From: Azohydromonas caseinilytica
Lineage (GTDB): Bacteria > Pseudomonadota > Gammaproteobacteria > Burkholderiales > Burkholderiaceae_C
DNA length: 64,000 nucleotides
Assembly (NCBI RefSeq): GCF_012927045.1
Contig: NZ_JABBFW010000007.1
Location: forward strand, 1 to 64,000
Direction of reading: 5' to 3'
The notes beneath the pieces are model-generated. The model saw only the letters and a list, made by a program, of their open reading frames with translations, made no database searches and was not told where the DNA came from. Every line of letters begins with the position of its first letter. The first letter of the stretch is position 1. The position numbers were made by a program, and so were the translations under genes. Of the stretch, positions 7,975 to 20,675 are shown piece after piece.

Positions 7975-9456
7975 ATGAAGCAGCCGCATTCGATCCTGAT
8001 CGTCGAAGACGAGGCCGTGATTGCCCTGGACCTGAAGCTGGAGCTGCAGGACATGGGCTACCGCGTGCTGGGCCCGGCCCGCACGGGCGAGCAGGCCCTG
8101 GCGCTGGCGGCGCAGGAGCCGCCGGACCTGGTGCTGATGGACATCCGCATCCAGGGCCCGCTCGACGGCGTGGAGACCGCGGCGCGGCTGGGCCGCAGCG
8201 GCGAGCCGCCGGTGATCTTCCTGACCTCGCACAGCGACGACGAGACGGTGGCGCGCGCGGCGCAGACGGCGCCCTACGGCTTCCTGACCAAGCCGTTCCA
8301 GTCGCGCGAGCTGCGCGCGGCCATCGAGGTGGCGCTCTCGCGCGCGGCGCTGGAGCGCGCGCAGCGCGAGTCCGACCGCTGGTTCGCCTGCACGCTGCAC
8401 GCGGTGCGCGACGGCGTGCTGGTGCTCAACCCGGACGCGACGCTGCGCTTCCTGAACCCGGCCGCCGAGGTGCTCACCGGCTGGAGCGCGGACGAGGCGC
8501 TGGGCCGCCCGCTGCAGGAGGTGGTGGGCTTCGCCGACGAGGCCGGCGCGCCGGCGGCGCTGGAGTCGCTGCGCGAAGGCCGCGCGGTGCAGGTGCGCCA
8601 CGCGCGGCCCCTGCGCCGCCGCGATGCGGCCGAGGTGGCGGTGGACGAGTCGGCGGCGCCGGTGGTGAGCGACGACGGGCGGCGCATGGGCGCGGTGCTG
8701 GTGTTGCGCGACGCCACCGAGCGGCTGCAGCGCCAGGCGCAGCTCGATGCCGAGCGCCAGCAGCTGCAGGCGGTCCAGGCCCAGCGCGATGCGCAGGCGC
8801 AGCTGCTCTCGCGCGCCAGCCACGAGATGCGCACGCCGCTCAACGCGGTGATGGGCTTCGCGCAGCTGCTGCGCACGCTGCCGGGCAACGAGGGCGAGTC
8901 CGCGCAGCGCTACATCGGCTTCATCGAGGAGGCCGGCCAGCAGCTGCTGGCGCTGGTGGAGGACCTGCTGGATCTGCAGCAAGGCAACGCCCTGAGCCTG
9001 GTGCTGTGCCCGCTGGCGCTGACAGATTGCGTGCAGGCCGCGCTGGCGCCGCTGACGGCGCAGGCGCTGGCGCGCCGCATGACGCTGCACGTGGGCGTGG
9101 ACCCGGCGCTGCGCGTGCACGCCGATGCCGCGCGGCTGCAGAAGGTGCTGTGCAACCTGGTGGACAACGCCATCAAGTACGGCCACGAGGGCGGCCACCT
9201 GTGGCTGCAGGCGCAGCAGCTGCAGGCGCAGGTGCGCATCACCGTGGCCGACGATGGCGAGGGCATCGCACCGGAGCACCAGGCGCGGCTGTTCCAGCCC
9301 TTCTCGCGCGCCGGCCGCGAGCACTCGGCCATTCCCGGCGCTGGCCTGGGCCTGCCCACGGCCCGCAGCCTGGTGCAGGCCATGGGCGGCACGCTGGAGC
9401 TCCTCAGCGTGCCGGGCCAGGGCACGGTGGTGAAGGTGGAGCTGGCGTCGGCCTGA
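7975..9456 (+). CDS. Receiver-PAS-histidine kinase
   Basis: The 493-residue product is soluble. Its receiver has acidic residues at 11-13, phospho-Asp56 (VLMDIRI) and Lys106. A PAS domain covers about 132-250. HisKA has His283 in ASHEMRTPLN. HATPase_c has CNLVDNAIKYG, DDGEGIA and GAGLGLPTA. An N-terminal receiver on a kinase suggests input from another kinase, so it may relay within the local signalling island. The start at 7975 gives a standard receiver N-terminus (MKQPHSILIVEDE). No clear ribosome-binding site is present. The 256-bp gap to the divergent regulator gene is the likely promoter region. Confidence 0.9.
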   Translation: MKQPHSILIVEDEAVIALDLKLELQDMGYRVLGPARTGEQALALAAQEPPDLVLMDIRIQGPLDGVETAARLGRSGEPPVIFLTSHSDDETVARAAQTAPYGFLTKPFQSRELRAAIEVALSRAALERAQRESDRWFACTLHAVRDGVLVLNPDATLRFLNPAAEVLTGWSADEALGRPLQEVVGFADEAGAPAALESLREGRAVQVRHARPLRRRDAAEVAVDESAAPVVSDDGRRMGAVLVLRDATERLQRQAQLDAERQQLQAVQAQRDAQAQLLSRASHEMRTPLNAVMGFAQLLRTLPGNEGESAQRYIGFIEEAGQQLLALVEDLLDLQQGNALSLVLCPLALTDCVQAALAPLTAQALARRMTLHVGVDPALRVHADAARLQKVLCNLVDNAIKYGHEGGHLWLQAQQLQAQVRITVADDGEGIAPEHQARLFQPFSRAGREHSAIPGAGLGLPTARSLVQAMGGTLELLSVPGQGTVVKVELASA

Positions 9457-9572
9457 GGCGATCGCACGGGGTTTTCCCGAAGCGGCCCGGCCATCACAGG
9501 GCGCGCTTCCTGCTCCGTGGCCGGACTGGACGGCGGGACACCCCGCGCCAAGGCTCACAGGCAGGTGGAACC

Positions 9573-9626
9573 ATGGAATCCGATCGGCAGGCACACGCCG
9601 GCATGCGGCGGGCGTTGAGGCGATGA
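9573..9626 (+). CDS. Possible 17-codon upstream ORF overlapping the next kinase start
   Basis: ATG at 9573 has AGGTGGA just upstream and opens MESDRQAHAGMRRALRR. Its TGA (9624-9626) overlaps the ATG of the kinase at 9623. The arrangement fits a translationally coupled leader, because the kinase itself lacks a good ribosome-binding site. It is too short to be sure. Confidence 0.3.
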   Translation: MESDRQAHAGMRRALRR

Positions 9627-11974
9627 GGCTGCATCCTCCGCCGGCCCGGTGCGCGATTGCCCTCGCGCTGGGCCTGCTGCTGCTGGTGGCGGCCCTGGCG
9701 CTGTGGGCACAGCACGAAGCCACGCAGGCGGCCGACCAGCGCCAGCACATGGTGCAGCTGCGCCTGGATCTGGCACAGCTCAAGGCCGACGCCACGGAGG
9801 TTCCGCGCACGCTGGGCGCCTACACCCTGACCGGGCGCGACGAGTGGCTGCAGCTCTACCGCCAGGCCAGCACGCACGTGCCCGAGCGCATGCGGCGCCT
9901 GCAGGCCCTCACGGCCGGCGACCCGGCGCAGCGGCAGGGTCTGCAGCGGCTGGTGCCGGCCGTGGAGGCGCTGCTGCGCTTCTACGCCGACATGTTCGAC
10001 ACGGCGTCGCGCGAGGGCGTCGAGGCCGCGCGCCGAAGCCTGGCCGAAGCGGCGGGACGCGGCTTCACCCGCCGCGTCCATGCCGTGGTGGACGAGCTCG
10101 ATGCCGAGGCGGCACGGCTGCAGGCCCTGCGCGACACCCAGGCGCGCCGCGACGCCGCGCTCTCCACCGCCGTCATGCTGCTGGGCAGCGCGCTATCGCT
10201 GCTGCTCTTCGCCTCGGCGGCGCTGGCGTTCCGGCGCGGCGCGGGGCGGCTGCAGGGCAGCATCGCCGAGCTGACGCAGGCCCAGGCCTCGCTGCGCCAG
10301 GCCAACGACGCGCTGCACGCGCAGTCGGCCCACCTGGCCGAGCTCAACGAGGCGCTGTGGAAGTCGGTGAGCGAGCGCCACGCCTGGGGCTCGCCCCGGC
10401 CCGGCACGGCCTCGGCACCGGCGCCGCTGGACGACCCGGCCCGGCTGGTGGCCCTGAAGGACACCGGGCTGCTCGACTCGGCCGCGGAGGAGAGCTTCGA
10501 CCGCTTCACGCGGCTGGCGGCGCAGACGCTGAACGTGCCGGTGTCACTGATCAGCCTGGTGGACGACCACCGCCAGTTCTTCAAGAGCGCCGCCGGGCTG
10601 GCCGAGCCCTGGGCCAGCCGGCGCCAGACGCCGCTGTCGCACTCCTTCTGCCAGCACGTGGTGACCACCGGCGCGCCGCTGGTGGTGGCGGACGCGCGGC
10701 AGGACCCGCGCCTGCGCGACAACGGCGCGGTGCGCGACCTGGGCGTGACGGCCTACCTGGGCGTGCCGCTGGCCACGCCGGAAGGGCATGTGCTGGGCAG
10801 CTTCTGCGCCATCGACAGCCGCCCGCGCCCGTGGAGCGAGCAGGACCGCGTGACGATGGAGCGCATCGCGCAGTCGGTGCTGGCCAGCATCGCGGTGCGC
10901 ATGCAGCTGCAGGCGCTGGAGCGGCGCGTGCACGAGCGCTCGGCCGAGGCGCGCATGCTGGCCGACGCCATCGAGCATTCGCTCAACGGCTTCTACATGG
11001 TCGATGCCGAGCTGCGCTTCACCTACGCCAACGCGGCCTACTGCCGCATGGTGGGCTGCGGTGATCCGGCACGGCTGCTGGGCCGCTCGGCCGAGGCCTA
11101 CTGCGCCGACCCGCACCAGCACCGGCGCATCCTGGGCGAGCTGGGCGAGCGCGGTGCCTCGCAGCAGCAGTACACCGCGCGGCGCGAGGACGGCTCCACC
11201 TTCGCGGCCCTGACGCACGCCCACCGGGTCAGCGGCGAGGACGGCGCGCCGGTCTACGCCGTCAGCGTCATCGACATCACCGAACGGCAGCGGGCGCAGG
11301 ACGCGATGCGGGCTTCGCTGGCGGAGAAGGAGGTGCTGCTGCAGGAGATCCACCACCGCGTGAAGAACAATTTGCAGGTGGTCTCCAGCCTGCTGCAACT
11401 GCAGCGCCGCCAGCAGCGCGACCCGGCGCTGCGCGACGTGTTCCTGGACGCCGAGAACCGCGTGCGCGCCATGGCGCTGGTGCACGAGCGGCTGTACCGG
11501 CAGCAGCAGCTCTCGGCCCTGGACTTCGGCGACTACCTGCGCGGGCTGGTGGAGCAGCTGCTGCGCTCGCACGGCGCGGGCAAGCGGGTGGCGCTGGCCC
11601 TGGAGCTGCAGCCGCTGCTGCTGCCGGTGGGCGCGGCCATCCCGCTGGCGCTGATCACCAGCGAGCTGGTCACCAACGCGCTGAAGTACGCCTACCAGGA
11701 CCGCGACACGGGCGAGCTGCGCATCACGCTGCGGTCCGAGGGCGCCGAGAGCCTGCGCCTGGAAGTGGCCGACGACGGGCCGGGGCTGGCGGCGGGCTTC
11801 GACCCGCAGACGGCCTCCAGCCTGGGCGTGCGCCTGGTGCTGATGCTGGCGCAGCAGCTCGGCGCCGAGGTCGAGTTCCGCCGCGGCCCCGGCGCATGCT
11901 GCCGCCTCACGGCCCCGGTGCGATGGCGCCCGGTGCAGGAGGAGGATGCGAAAGAGGATGCGACGCGGGTGTGA
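9623..11974 (+). CDS. Membrane sensor kinase: CHASE3-like, GAF, PAS, HisKA_2 type
   Basis: The 783-residue product has TM1 at about 10-30, a periplasmic helical domain of about 155 residues (CHASE3-like), TM2 at about 186-205, a short coiled coil, a GAF domain (about 285-420, with SLVDDHRQFFKSAAGL and SFCQHVV), a PAS domain (about 440-560) and a HisKA_2/HWE-type kinase core. The phospho-His is His578 in EIHHRVKNNLQ, followed by ATP-binding boxes SELVTNALKYAY and DDGPGL. The GAF domain is of the type often found with light or redox signalling, but no chromophore Cys is obvious. There is no attached receiver. Confidence 0.9.
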   Translation: MRLHPPPARCAIALALGLLLLVAALALWAQHEATQAADQRQHMVQLRLDLAQLKADATEVPRTLGAYTLTGRDEWLQLYRQASTHVPERMRRLQALTAGDPAQRQGLQRLVPAVEALLRFYADMFDTASREGVEAARRSLAEAAGRGFTRRVHAVVDELDAEAARLQALRDTQARRDAALSTAVMLLGSALSLLLFASAALAFRRGAGRLQGSIAELTQAQASLRQANDALHAQSAHLAELNEALWKSVSERHAWGSPRPGTASAPAPLDDPARLVALKDTGLLDSAAEESFDRFTRLAAQTLNVPVSLISLVDDHRQFFKSAAGLAEPWASRRQTPLSHSFCQHVVTTGAPLVVADARQDPRLRDNGAVRDLGVTAYLGVPLATPEGHVLGSFCAIDSRPRPWSEQDRVTMERIAQSVLASIAVRMQLQALERRVHERSAEARMLADAIEHSLNGFYMVDAELRFTYANAAYCRMVGCGDPARLLGRSAEAYCADPHQHRRILGELGERGASQQQYTARREDGSTFAALTHAHRVSGEDGAPVYAVSVIDITERQRAQDAMRASLAEKEVLLQEIHHRVKNNLQVVSSLLQLQRRQQRDPALRDVFLDAENRVRAMALVHERLYRQQQLSALDFGDYLRGLVEQLLRSHGAGKRVALALELQPLLLPVGAAIPLALITSELVTNALKYAYQDRDTGELRITLRSEGAESLRLEVADDGPGLAAGFDPQTASSLGVRLVLMLAQQLGAEVEFRRGPGACCRLTAPVRWRPVQEEDAKEDATRV

Positions 11975-12276
11975 GTTTCCGGCGCCAGCAAATATTCGGC
12001 TCCGCCATTTTCCTCAAGATATCAATATTCACTGGGCATTTTGTTATTGCCGGAATATTTCAATTTCACGTTGAACCCAGGAATTCCATCGTCTTCATTA
12101 CGCTCAAGCCGATCGCCATCCCGGTTTGCCCAAATCCCGGCACTCCATTTGCTGCCGCGTCGGCAACGGTGCAGTTGCCCCGGGTGATATCCCGGGAATG
12201 CCCCGCCCGCCGCGGCCCAGCGCAGGCCGTGCTCCTCCACTGTCCGGCTCCGACTGCCTCGGTTTTCCTACCGCGC
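11975..12276. other. Intergenic stretch with an AT-rich patch
   Basis: About 140 bp at 11985-12120 are strikingly AT-rich for this replicon (runs such as AATATTC, TTTTGTTATT and GGAATATTTCAATTT). No gene is evident. It is the probable promoter region of the hybrid kinase downstream. No confident -35/-10 pair was assigned. Confidence 0.5.
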
Positions 12277-14945
<2,669 letters not shown>

Positions 14946-14949
<4 letters not shown>

Positions 14950-17669
14950 GCGTGCACGGGAACGCCACCACGCCGGCACCCGCCGCCGCGGCGTGCGGCG
15001 CCGGTGCCCGGTGCCCGCCCGAGGCGCGGCACCGCGAGGCCTTCTACGCCCTGGTGCGCGGCAACCCCTTCGGCATCGCCGTGGTGGGCGCGGACTTCCG
15101 GGTGCGCGAGCTCAGCGCGGGCGCGCGCCGCACCCTGGCCGGCATCGAGCCGCTGATCGGGCGCGACCTGGCCGAGCTGCAGCGCCTGTTGTGGGCCGAG
15201 CCGCTGGCCAGCCAGGTGATCGCCCACATGCGCCACACCCTCGACACCGGCGAGCCCTACGTCGCGCCGCGCACGGTGCAGCCGCGCCGGGACAGCGGCG
15301 AGGCGCAGTCCTTCGACTGGCGCGTGGAGCGCGTGACGCTGCCCGAAGGCGACCAGGGCATCGTCGTCTTCTTCTACGACCTGAGCGAGCGCATGGCCTG
15401 GGAGGCGGCGCTGCGCGAGAGCGAGCAGCGGCTGCGCCGCCTCGCCGACAGCGTGCCGGCCCTGGTCTGGATCAGCGACGCCTCGGGCACCGTGACCTTC
15501 CTCAACCGGCGCTGGTACGACTACACCGGCCAGGCGCCGGGCCAGGACTGGATGGAGGCCTTGCACCCGGATGACCTGGCGGCCGTGAGCGCCGAGATGG
15601 CCCAGGGACTGGCCGCGGGCCGCATGCAGCAGGCGGAGCTGCGCTACCGGCGCCATGACGGCCAGTGGCGCTGGCACCTGGCGCGCAGCGAGCCGCAGCA
15701 CGATGCGCAGGGCCGCGTCAGCGCCTGGTTCGGCAGCGCGGTGGACGTGCATGAGCAGCACCTGGCGCGCGAGCACGCGGCCAGCCTGCTGGCGCTGGAG
15801 GAAGGGTTGCGCGCCGCGGCCGACCCGCGCGCGGCGGCGAGCGCGGCCTGCGCCGTGCTGGGCCGCGCGCTGCGGGCCCACGGCGTGAGCCTGGGCGAGC
15901 TGCAGGACGGCGGCGCGCTGCTGTGCGTGGACAGCGAATGGCGCGCCGGGCCCGGCCCCTCGCTGCGGGGCCGCCACCGAGTCGATGCCGCCGAGGAGCA
16001 CTTCGCGCGCTTGCGCGCGGGCCAGGTGGTGCGCGCGGCCGACCTCAGCCGCGATCCGCGCTCGGCCACCGACCCGGTGGCGCAGGCGGTGCTGGGCGTG
16101 CTGGGCCCGCGCGCCGCGCTGGAGCTGCCGCTGCTGCGCCAGGGGCGGCTGCGCGCCGTGCTGCTCGTCGTCACGGCGGCGCCGCACGACTGGAACGAGG
16201 CCGAGGTGAGGCTGGCACGCGAGGCGCTGGAGCGCAGCTGGCAGGCCATGGAGCAGCTGCGCTCGGAACAGGTGCAGCGCGAGCACGAGGCCTACCTCGC
16301 CGCCATCTACGCGCAAAGCGGCGCCGGGCTGGCGCAGGTGGACCTGAGCGGGCGCATCGTGGACGCCAATGAGCGCTACTGCGCCATCGTCGGGCGCTCG
16401 CGCGCGGAGCTGCTGAGGCTGCGCATGCAGGACATCACCCACCCTGACGACCTGCCGATGCACCAGCGGCTGTTCCAGCGGCTGGTGGACAGCGGCGAGC
16501 CCTTCTCGATCGAGAAGCGCTACCTGCGCCCGGACGGCAGCACGGTGTGGATCGCCAACAGCGTGGACCTGATCCGCGTGCCCGGCGCGCCGCCACGGGT
16601 GCTGGCGGTGACCATCGACATCACCGCGCGCAAGCAGGCCGAGCAGCGGTTGCGCGAGGCCCAGGCGCTGCACGATCTCGCCGCGGAAGCCGGATGCACG
16701 GGCACCTGGTGCATCGACCTGGCCTCGGGCGCGTGCACGGTCTCGCCCTCGATGGCGCGCCTCATGGGGCTGCCGCCACAGCAGCTCACGGTGCCCGCGG
16801 GCTGGTGGCAGGACTGGGTGCTGCCCGAGGACCAGGATCGGGTGCAGGCCGCCATGGACGCGGCCGTCGCACGGGGCAAGCCTTACGAGCTGGAGCTGCG
16901 GCTGCGCACCGGCCCGGGCAGCGATGCGCGCTGGTTCCATTCGCGCGGCGAGGTGGTGCGCGACGCGGGCGGGCAGCCGGTGCAGCTTCTGGGCGCCTCG
17001 GTGGACGTGAGCCGCTACAAGGCGGCCCAGGCCGCGCTGGGCGAGGCGCTGCAGGCCAAGGACGCGCTGCTGTACGAGGTCAACCACCGCGTCAAGAACA
17101 ACCTGCAGGTCATCAGCTCGCTGCTGTCGCTGCAGGCGCGCACGGTGCGCGACCCCGATGCCCGCGCGGCCATCGCCGAGGCCCAGGCGCGCGTGGCGGT
17201 GGTGTCGCGGCTGCACCAGCAGCTCTACCAGTCGGGCACGCATGCCGGGCTGGACTACGGCCCGTACCTGCAGCGCCTGGCCGCCGACACGCTGGCCTCG
17301 CTCGGCGGCGGGCGGCGGCTGCGCCTGGTGTTCGAGGCCCGCGGCGACAACCGCCTCGCGCCGGACCTGGCGGTGCCGCTGTCGCTGGCGGTGTCGGAGC
17401 TGATTACCAACGCCGTGAAGTACGCCTTTCCCGACGACCGCGCCGGCACGCTGCGGCTGCGCCTGGCGCGCGAGGCCGGGCAGCTGGAGGTGCTGGTGGC
17501 CGACGACGGCGTCGGGCTGCCGCCGGGCTTCGATCCGGCCACCTCCACCGGGCTGGGCATGCGCATCGTGCAGGCGCTGCTGGGCCAGTTGCAGGGCCGG
17601 CTGGAGCGGCCGGTGACGCCACACGGGACGGCGTTCCGCATTCTGGTTCCGCTGGGCGGATGGGCATGA
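14946..17669 (+). CDS. Soluble multi-PAS/GAF sensor kinase, HisKA_2 type
   Basis: The 907-residue product has no membrane segment. PAS-like domains occur at about 25-150, 155-275, 445-565 and 570-690, with a GAF-like region between about 280 and 430. The kinase core carries His714 in EVNHRVKNNLQV and boxes SELITNAVKYAF and DDGVGLPPGFD. It is similar in core to the kinase at 9623 and may be a paralogue. The start at 14946 lies in a 4-base overlap with the preceding hybrid kinase. Bound cofactor and signal cannot be read from the sequence. Confidence 0.88.
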
Positions 17670-17869
17670 GCTCCCCGGTCCGCCACGCCTGCTTTCCCCG
17701 GAGCGCCGGTACAGAATGCCGGCCCTGCGGCATCCCGCTTGCTCCTCACGGCATTTGCCTTGGCTGGGGCTGTGCCCTGTCCGTCGATCCCGGCGCCCCT
17801 GTCGAGCCCCGGGCAGGCGATGGCGCAGGCCGTGACGCAACCATGTCCAGATATCGGAGGAACGGACGG

Positions 17870-18478
17870 ATGAACGAAGAGGCCCAGACCGTGCTCGGCG
17901 CGCTGCGCGCGGCCACCGCGGCGCAGCATGGGGCGATCGAGCGCCTGCTGCGCCTGGAGCCGGCCACGCTGGAGCGCGGCCACTACGTGCGCGTGCTCGC
18001 GGGCTTCGGCGCCTTCGTGCCGTGCTGGGAAGCGCGCGTGCGCGAGCGGCTGCCGGCACGGCTGCTGGGCTGGTTCGATGAGCGCTCGCGCTGGCCGCAC
18101 CTGCGCCGCGACCTGGGCACGCTGGGCCTGGCCGCGAGCGCCGACGCGCCGGACGCCGCCTGCGCGCCGGCGCTGCCGGATCTGCCTGCGGTCTTCGGCT
18201 CGATGTACGTGCTGGAAGGCTCGGCGCTGGGCGGGCAGCTGATCGCGCGCGCGCTGCGCGAGCGCTGGGCGCTGGGCCCGGACAACGGCGCGGCCTACTT
18301 CAACGGCTGGGGCGCGCGCACCGGCGCGCTGTGGGCCGACTTCCGCCGCCGCCTGGCCCAGGAGGTGGAGGCCGGCGGAGCGGCGCAGCGCAGCGCCTGT
18401 GCCGCGGCGGTGGCGACCTTCGAGGCGCTGAACCGGACTTTCGAGCGGGTGCTGGCCGATGGACGCGTTGCCGCCTGA
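17870..18478 (+). CDS. bphO: Biliverdin-producing heme oxygenase
   Basis: The 202-residue product matches bacterial heme oxygenases of the BphO/HemO group: an N-terminal helix with the probable proximal heme ligand His in TAAQHGAIERLL (near residue 21), and the GSMYVLEGSALGGQLI segment typical of the distal helix. It opens heme to biliverdin, the chromophore of the bacteriophytochrome encoded next. GGAGG lies 9 bases before the ATG at 17870. Its last 20 bases overlap bphP, so the two are coupled. The 200 bp before it (17670-17869) carry no gene and should hold a promoter. Confidence 0.92.
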   Translation: MNEEAQTVLGALRAATAAQHGAIERLLRLEPATLERGHYVRVLAGFGAFVPCWEARVRERLPARLLGWFDERSRWPHLRRDLGTLGLAASADAPDAACAPALPDLPAVFGSMYVLEGSALGGQLIARALRERWALGPDNGAAYFNGWGARTGALWADFRRRLAQEVEAGGAAQRSACAAAVATFEALNRTFERVLADGRVAA

Positions 18479-20675
18479 CCTGGCCGACTGCGCCAACGAG
18501 CCCATCCGCGTGCCCGGCGGCATCCAGCCGCACGGGCGCATGCTGGTGCTCGCCGCCGACGACGGCCACCTCGTGGCGCTGAGCGAGAACTGGCCCGAGC
18601 CCCCGCCGCTGGCCGCCTGGAGCACGTGGTTGCCCGAGCGCCTGGCCGCGCTGCAGCCCGGCGAGGCGCCCGCGCCGCTGGGCACCGTGACGCTGGAGGA
18701 CGGCCGGCGCCACGACCTCACCGGCCACCGGCTGGCCGAGCTGGTGGTGCTGGAGTTCGAGCCCGCCATCGGCGCGCTGGGCCTGCAGGCGCCGGTGTAC
18801 GCGCTGGCGCGGCGCTTCCTGCCGCGCATGCAGGAGGCCGCCACCGTCACCGAGCTGCTGGCGCAGGCCACCGCGGAGCTCAAGCGCCTCACCGGCTTCG
18901 GGCGCTGCCTGGCCTACCGCTTCGACGACGAGGGCCACGGCGAGGTGCTGGCCGAGGCCCTGGACCCGGGCTACGACAGCTACCTCGCCCACCGCTTCCC
19001 CGCGGCCGACATCCCGGCGCAGGCGCGCGCGCTGTACCTGCTCAACCAGATCCGCCTCATCCCCGACGCGACCTACACGCCCGTGCCGCTGCGCTGCGTG
19101 GACCCGGCCTGGCATCCCCGCCGCATCGACCTGTCGTGGGCCGCGCTGCGCAGCGTCTCGCCGCTGCACCTGGAGTACATGCGCAACATGGGCACGCTGG
19201 CCTCGATGTCGGTGTCCATCGTCGTGCGCGGGCGGCTGTGGGGCCTGATCTCGCTGCACGACCACGCCCCGCGCCAGGCGCCCTTCGAGACCCGCGTGGC
19301 CTGCGAGCACCTGGGACGGCTGGTGTCGCTGCAGATCGAGGCGCGCGAGGACAACGCCGAGGTTGCCACGCGGCTGGAACTGCGCCAGCTCACGCTGGAG
19401 ATCGTGTCGCACCTGGCCGAGAGCGACGCCTCGCTGCGCCAGCTCGCGCAGGACCCGGTGCTGCTGCGCCTGGCGCACGCCAGCGGCGCCGCGGTGGTGC
19501 TGGACAACGAGTGCTGGACCCTGGGCGAGTGCCCGGCGCCGGAGTGCATCCACGAGCTGACCAAGCGCATGGCGAACCACGGCCGCGAGCTGTTCCACAG
19601 CGACCGGCTGGCCGAGGTGCTGCCCGACCTCGCCGCCACCCCCGGCTGCGGCGACGCGGCGGCGGGCATGCCGCCGCTGCCCGCGGCCGGGGTGCTGGCC
19701 ATCTCCATCTCGCAGGTGCACCGGCACTGGATTTTGTGGTTCCGGCCCGAGGTGGTGCAGACGGTGCAGTGGGCGGGCAACCCGCGCAAGGCGATGCCGG
19801 CGTCCGACGGGCGGCTGCATCCGCGGCGCAGCTTCGAGAGCTGGCGCGAGCAGCTGCGCGGGCGCTCGCTGCCATGGTCGCCCAGCGAGCGGGCAGCGGT
19901 GCTGGAGCTGCGCCAGGCGCTCATCGGCATCGTGCTGCGCCGCGCCGAGGAGCTGGCCGAGTTCGCCACCGAGCTCGGCCGCGTCAACAAGGAACTGGAG
20001 GCCTTCTCCTACACCGTCTCGCACGACCTGCGCGCGCCCATGCGCCACATCGCCGGCTACGTGGACCTGGTGCTCGACGGCGAAGGCCGGCAGCTGGGCG
20101 AGCGCTCGCAGCGCTACCTCGGCCACGTCAAGGAGGCCGCCGTCTACGCCGGCAGGCTGGTGGACGCGCTGCTGGACTTCTCGCGCATGGGCCGCGCCGC
20201 GCTCAAGCGCAGCGAGATCGATACGGGCCTGATGGTGGCCGAGCTGGTGCGCGAGCTCTCGCACCAGCTCGGCGAGCGCCGCGTGGAGTGGCGCATGGCG
20301 CCGGCGCTGCCCCCGCTGTGGGGCGACCCGCTGCTGATGCAGGTGGTGGTGCGCAACCTGCTGAGCAACGCGCTCAAGTACAGCCGCGGGCGCGACCCGG
20401 CCGTGATCGAGGTGCGGCCCATCGAGGCCCGCCCCGACGGCGCCGGGCTGGAGGTCCGGGACAATGGCGTCGGGTTCCAGATGAAGTACGTCGAAAAGCT
20501 GTTCGGCGTCTTCCAGCGCCTGCACCCGGCCGAGGAGTTCGAGGGCACCGGCATCGGACTGGCCAACGTGCGCCGCATCGTGGAACGCCACGGCGGCAAC
20601 GTCTGGGCGCAGGGCGAGCCGGGCCGCGGCGCGACCTTCGGCTTTTTCCTACCTTCCCGAGCCCAGGAGGCTTGA
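18459..20675 (+). CDS. bphP: Bacteriophytochrome (PAS-GAF-PHY histidine kinase)
   Basis: The 738-residue product has the full phytochrome photosensor. Cys11 in DCANEPIRVPGGIQPHG is the expected biliverdin-attachment Cys. The GAF domain has PAADIPAQAR (Asp184), matching the PASDIP motif. The PHY tongue has PRRSF (455-459), matching PRxSF. HisKA carries His522 (YTVSHDLRAPM). HATPase_c has VRNLLSNALKYS and GTGIGLANV. It should be a red/far-red light-regulated kinase. It overlaps bphO upstream, and its stop overlaps the start of the response regulator (TGATG), so signal transfer to that regulator is very likely. All key residues are present. Confidence 0.97.
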   Translation: MDALPPDLADCANEPIRVPGGIQPHGRMLVLAADDGHLVALSENWPEPPPLAAWSTWLPERLAALQPGEAPAPLGTVTLEDGRRHDLTGHRLAELVVLEFEPAIGALGLQAPVYALARRFLPRMQEAATVTELLAQATAELKRLTGFGRCLAYRFDDEGHGEVLAEALDPGYDSYLAHRFPAADIPAQARALYLLNQIRLIPDATYTPVPLRCVDPAWHPRRIDLSWAALRSVSPLHLEYMRNMGTLASMSVSIVVRGRLWGLISLHDHAPRQAPFETRVACEHLGRLVSLQIEAREDNAEVATRLELRQLTLEIVSHLAESDASLRQLAQDPVLLRLAHASGAAVVLDNECWTLGECPAPECIHELTKRMANHGRELFHSDRLAEVLPDLAATPGCGDAAAGMPPLPAAGVLAISISQVHRHWILWFRPEVVQTVQWAGNPRKAMPASDGRLHPRRSFESWREQLRGRSLPWSPSERAAVLELRQALIGIVLRRAEELAEFATELGRVNKELEAFSYTVSHDLRAPMRHIAGYVDLVLDGEGRQLGERSQRYLGHVKEAAVYAGRLVDALLDFSRMGRAALKRSEIDTGLMVAELVRELSHQLGERRVEWRMAPALPPLWGDPLLMQVVVRNLLSNALKYSRGRDPAVIEVRPIEARPDGAGLEVRDNGVGFQMKYVEKLFGVFQRLHPAEEFEGTGIGLANVRRIVERHGGNVWAQGEPGRGATFGFFLPSRAQEA

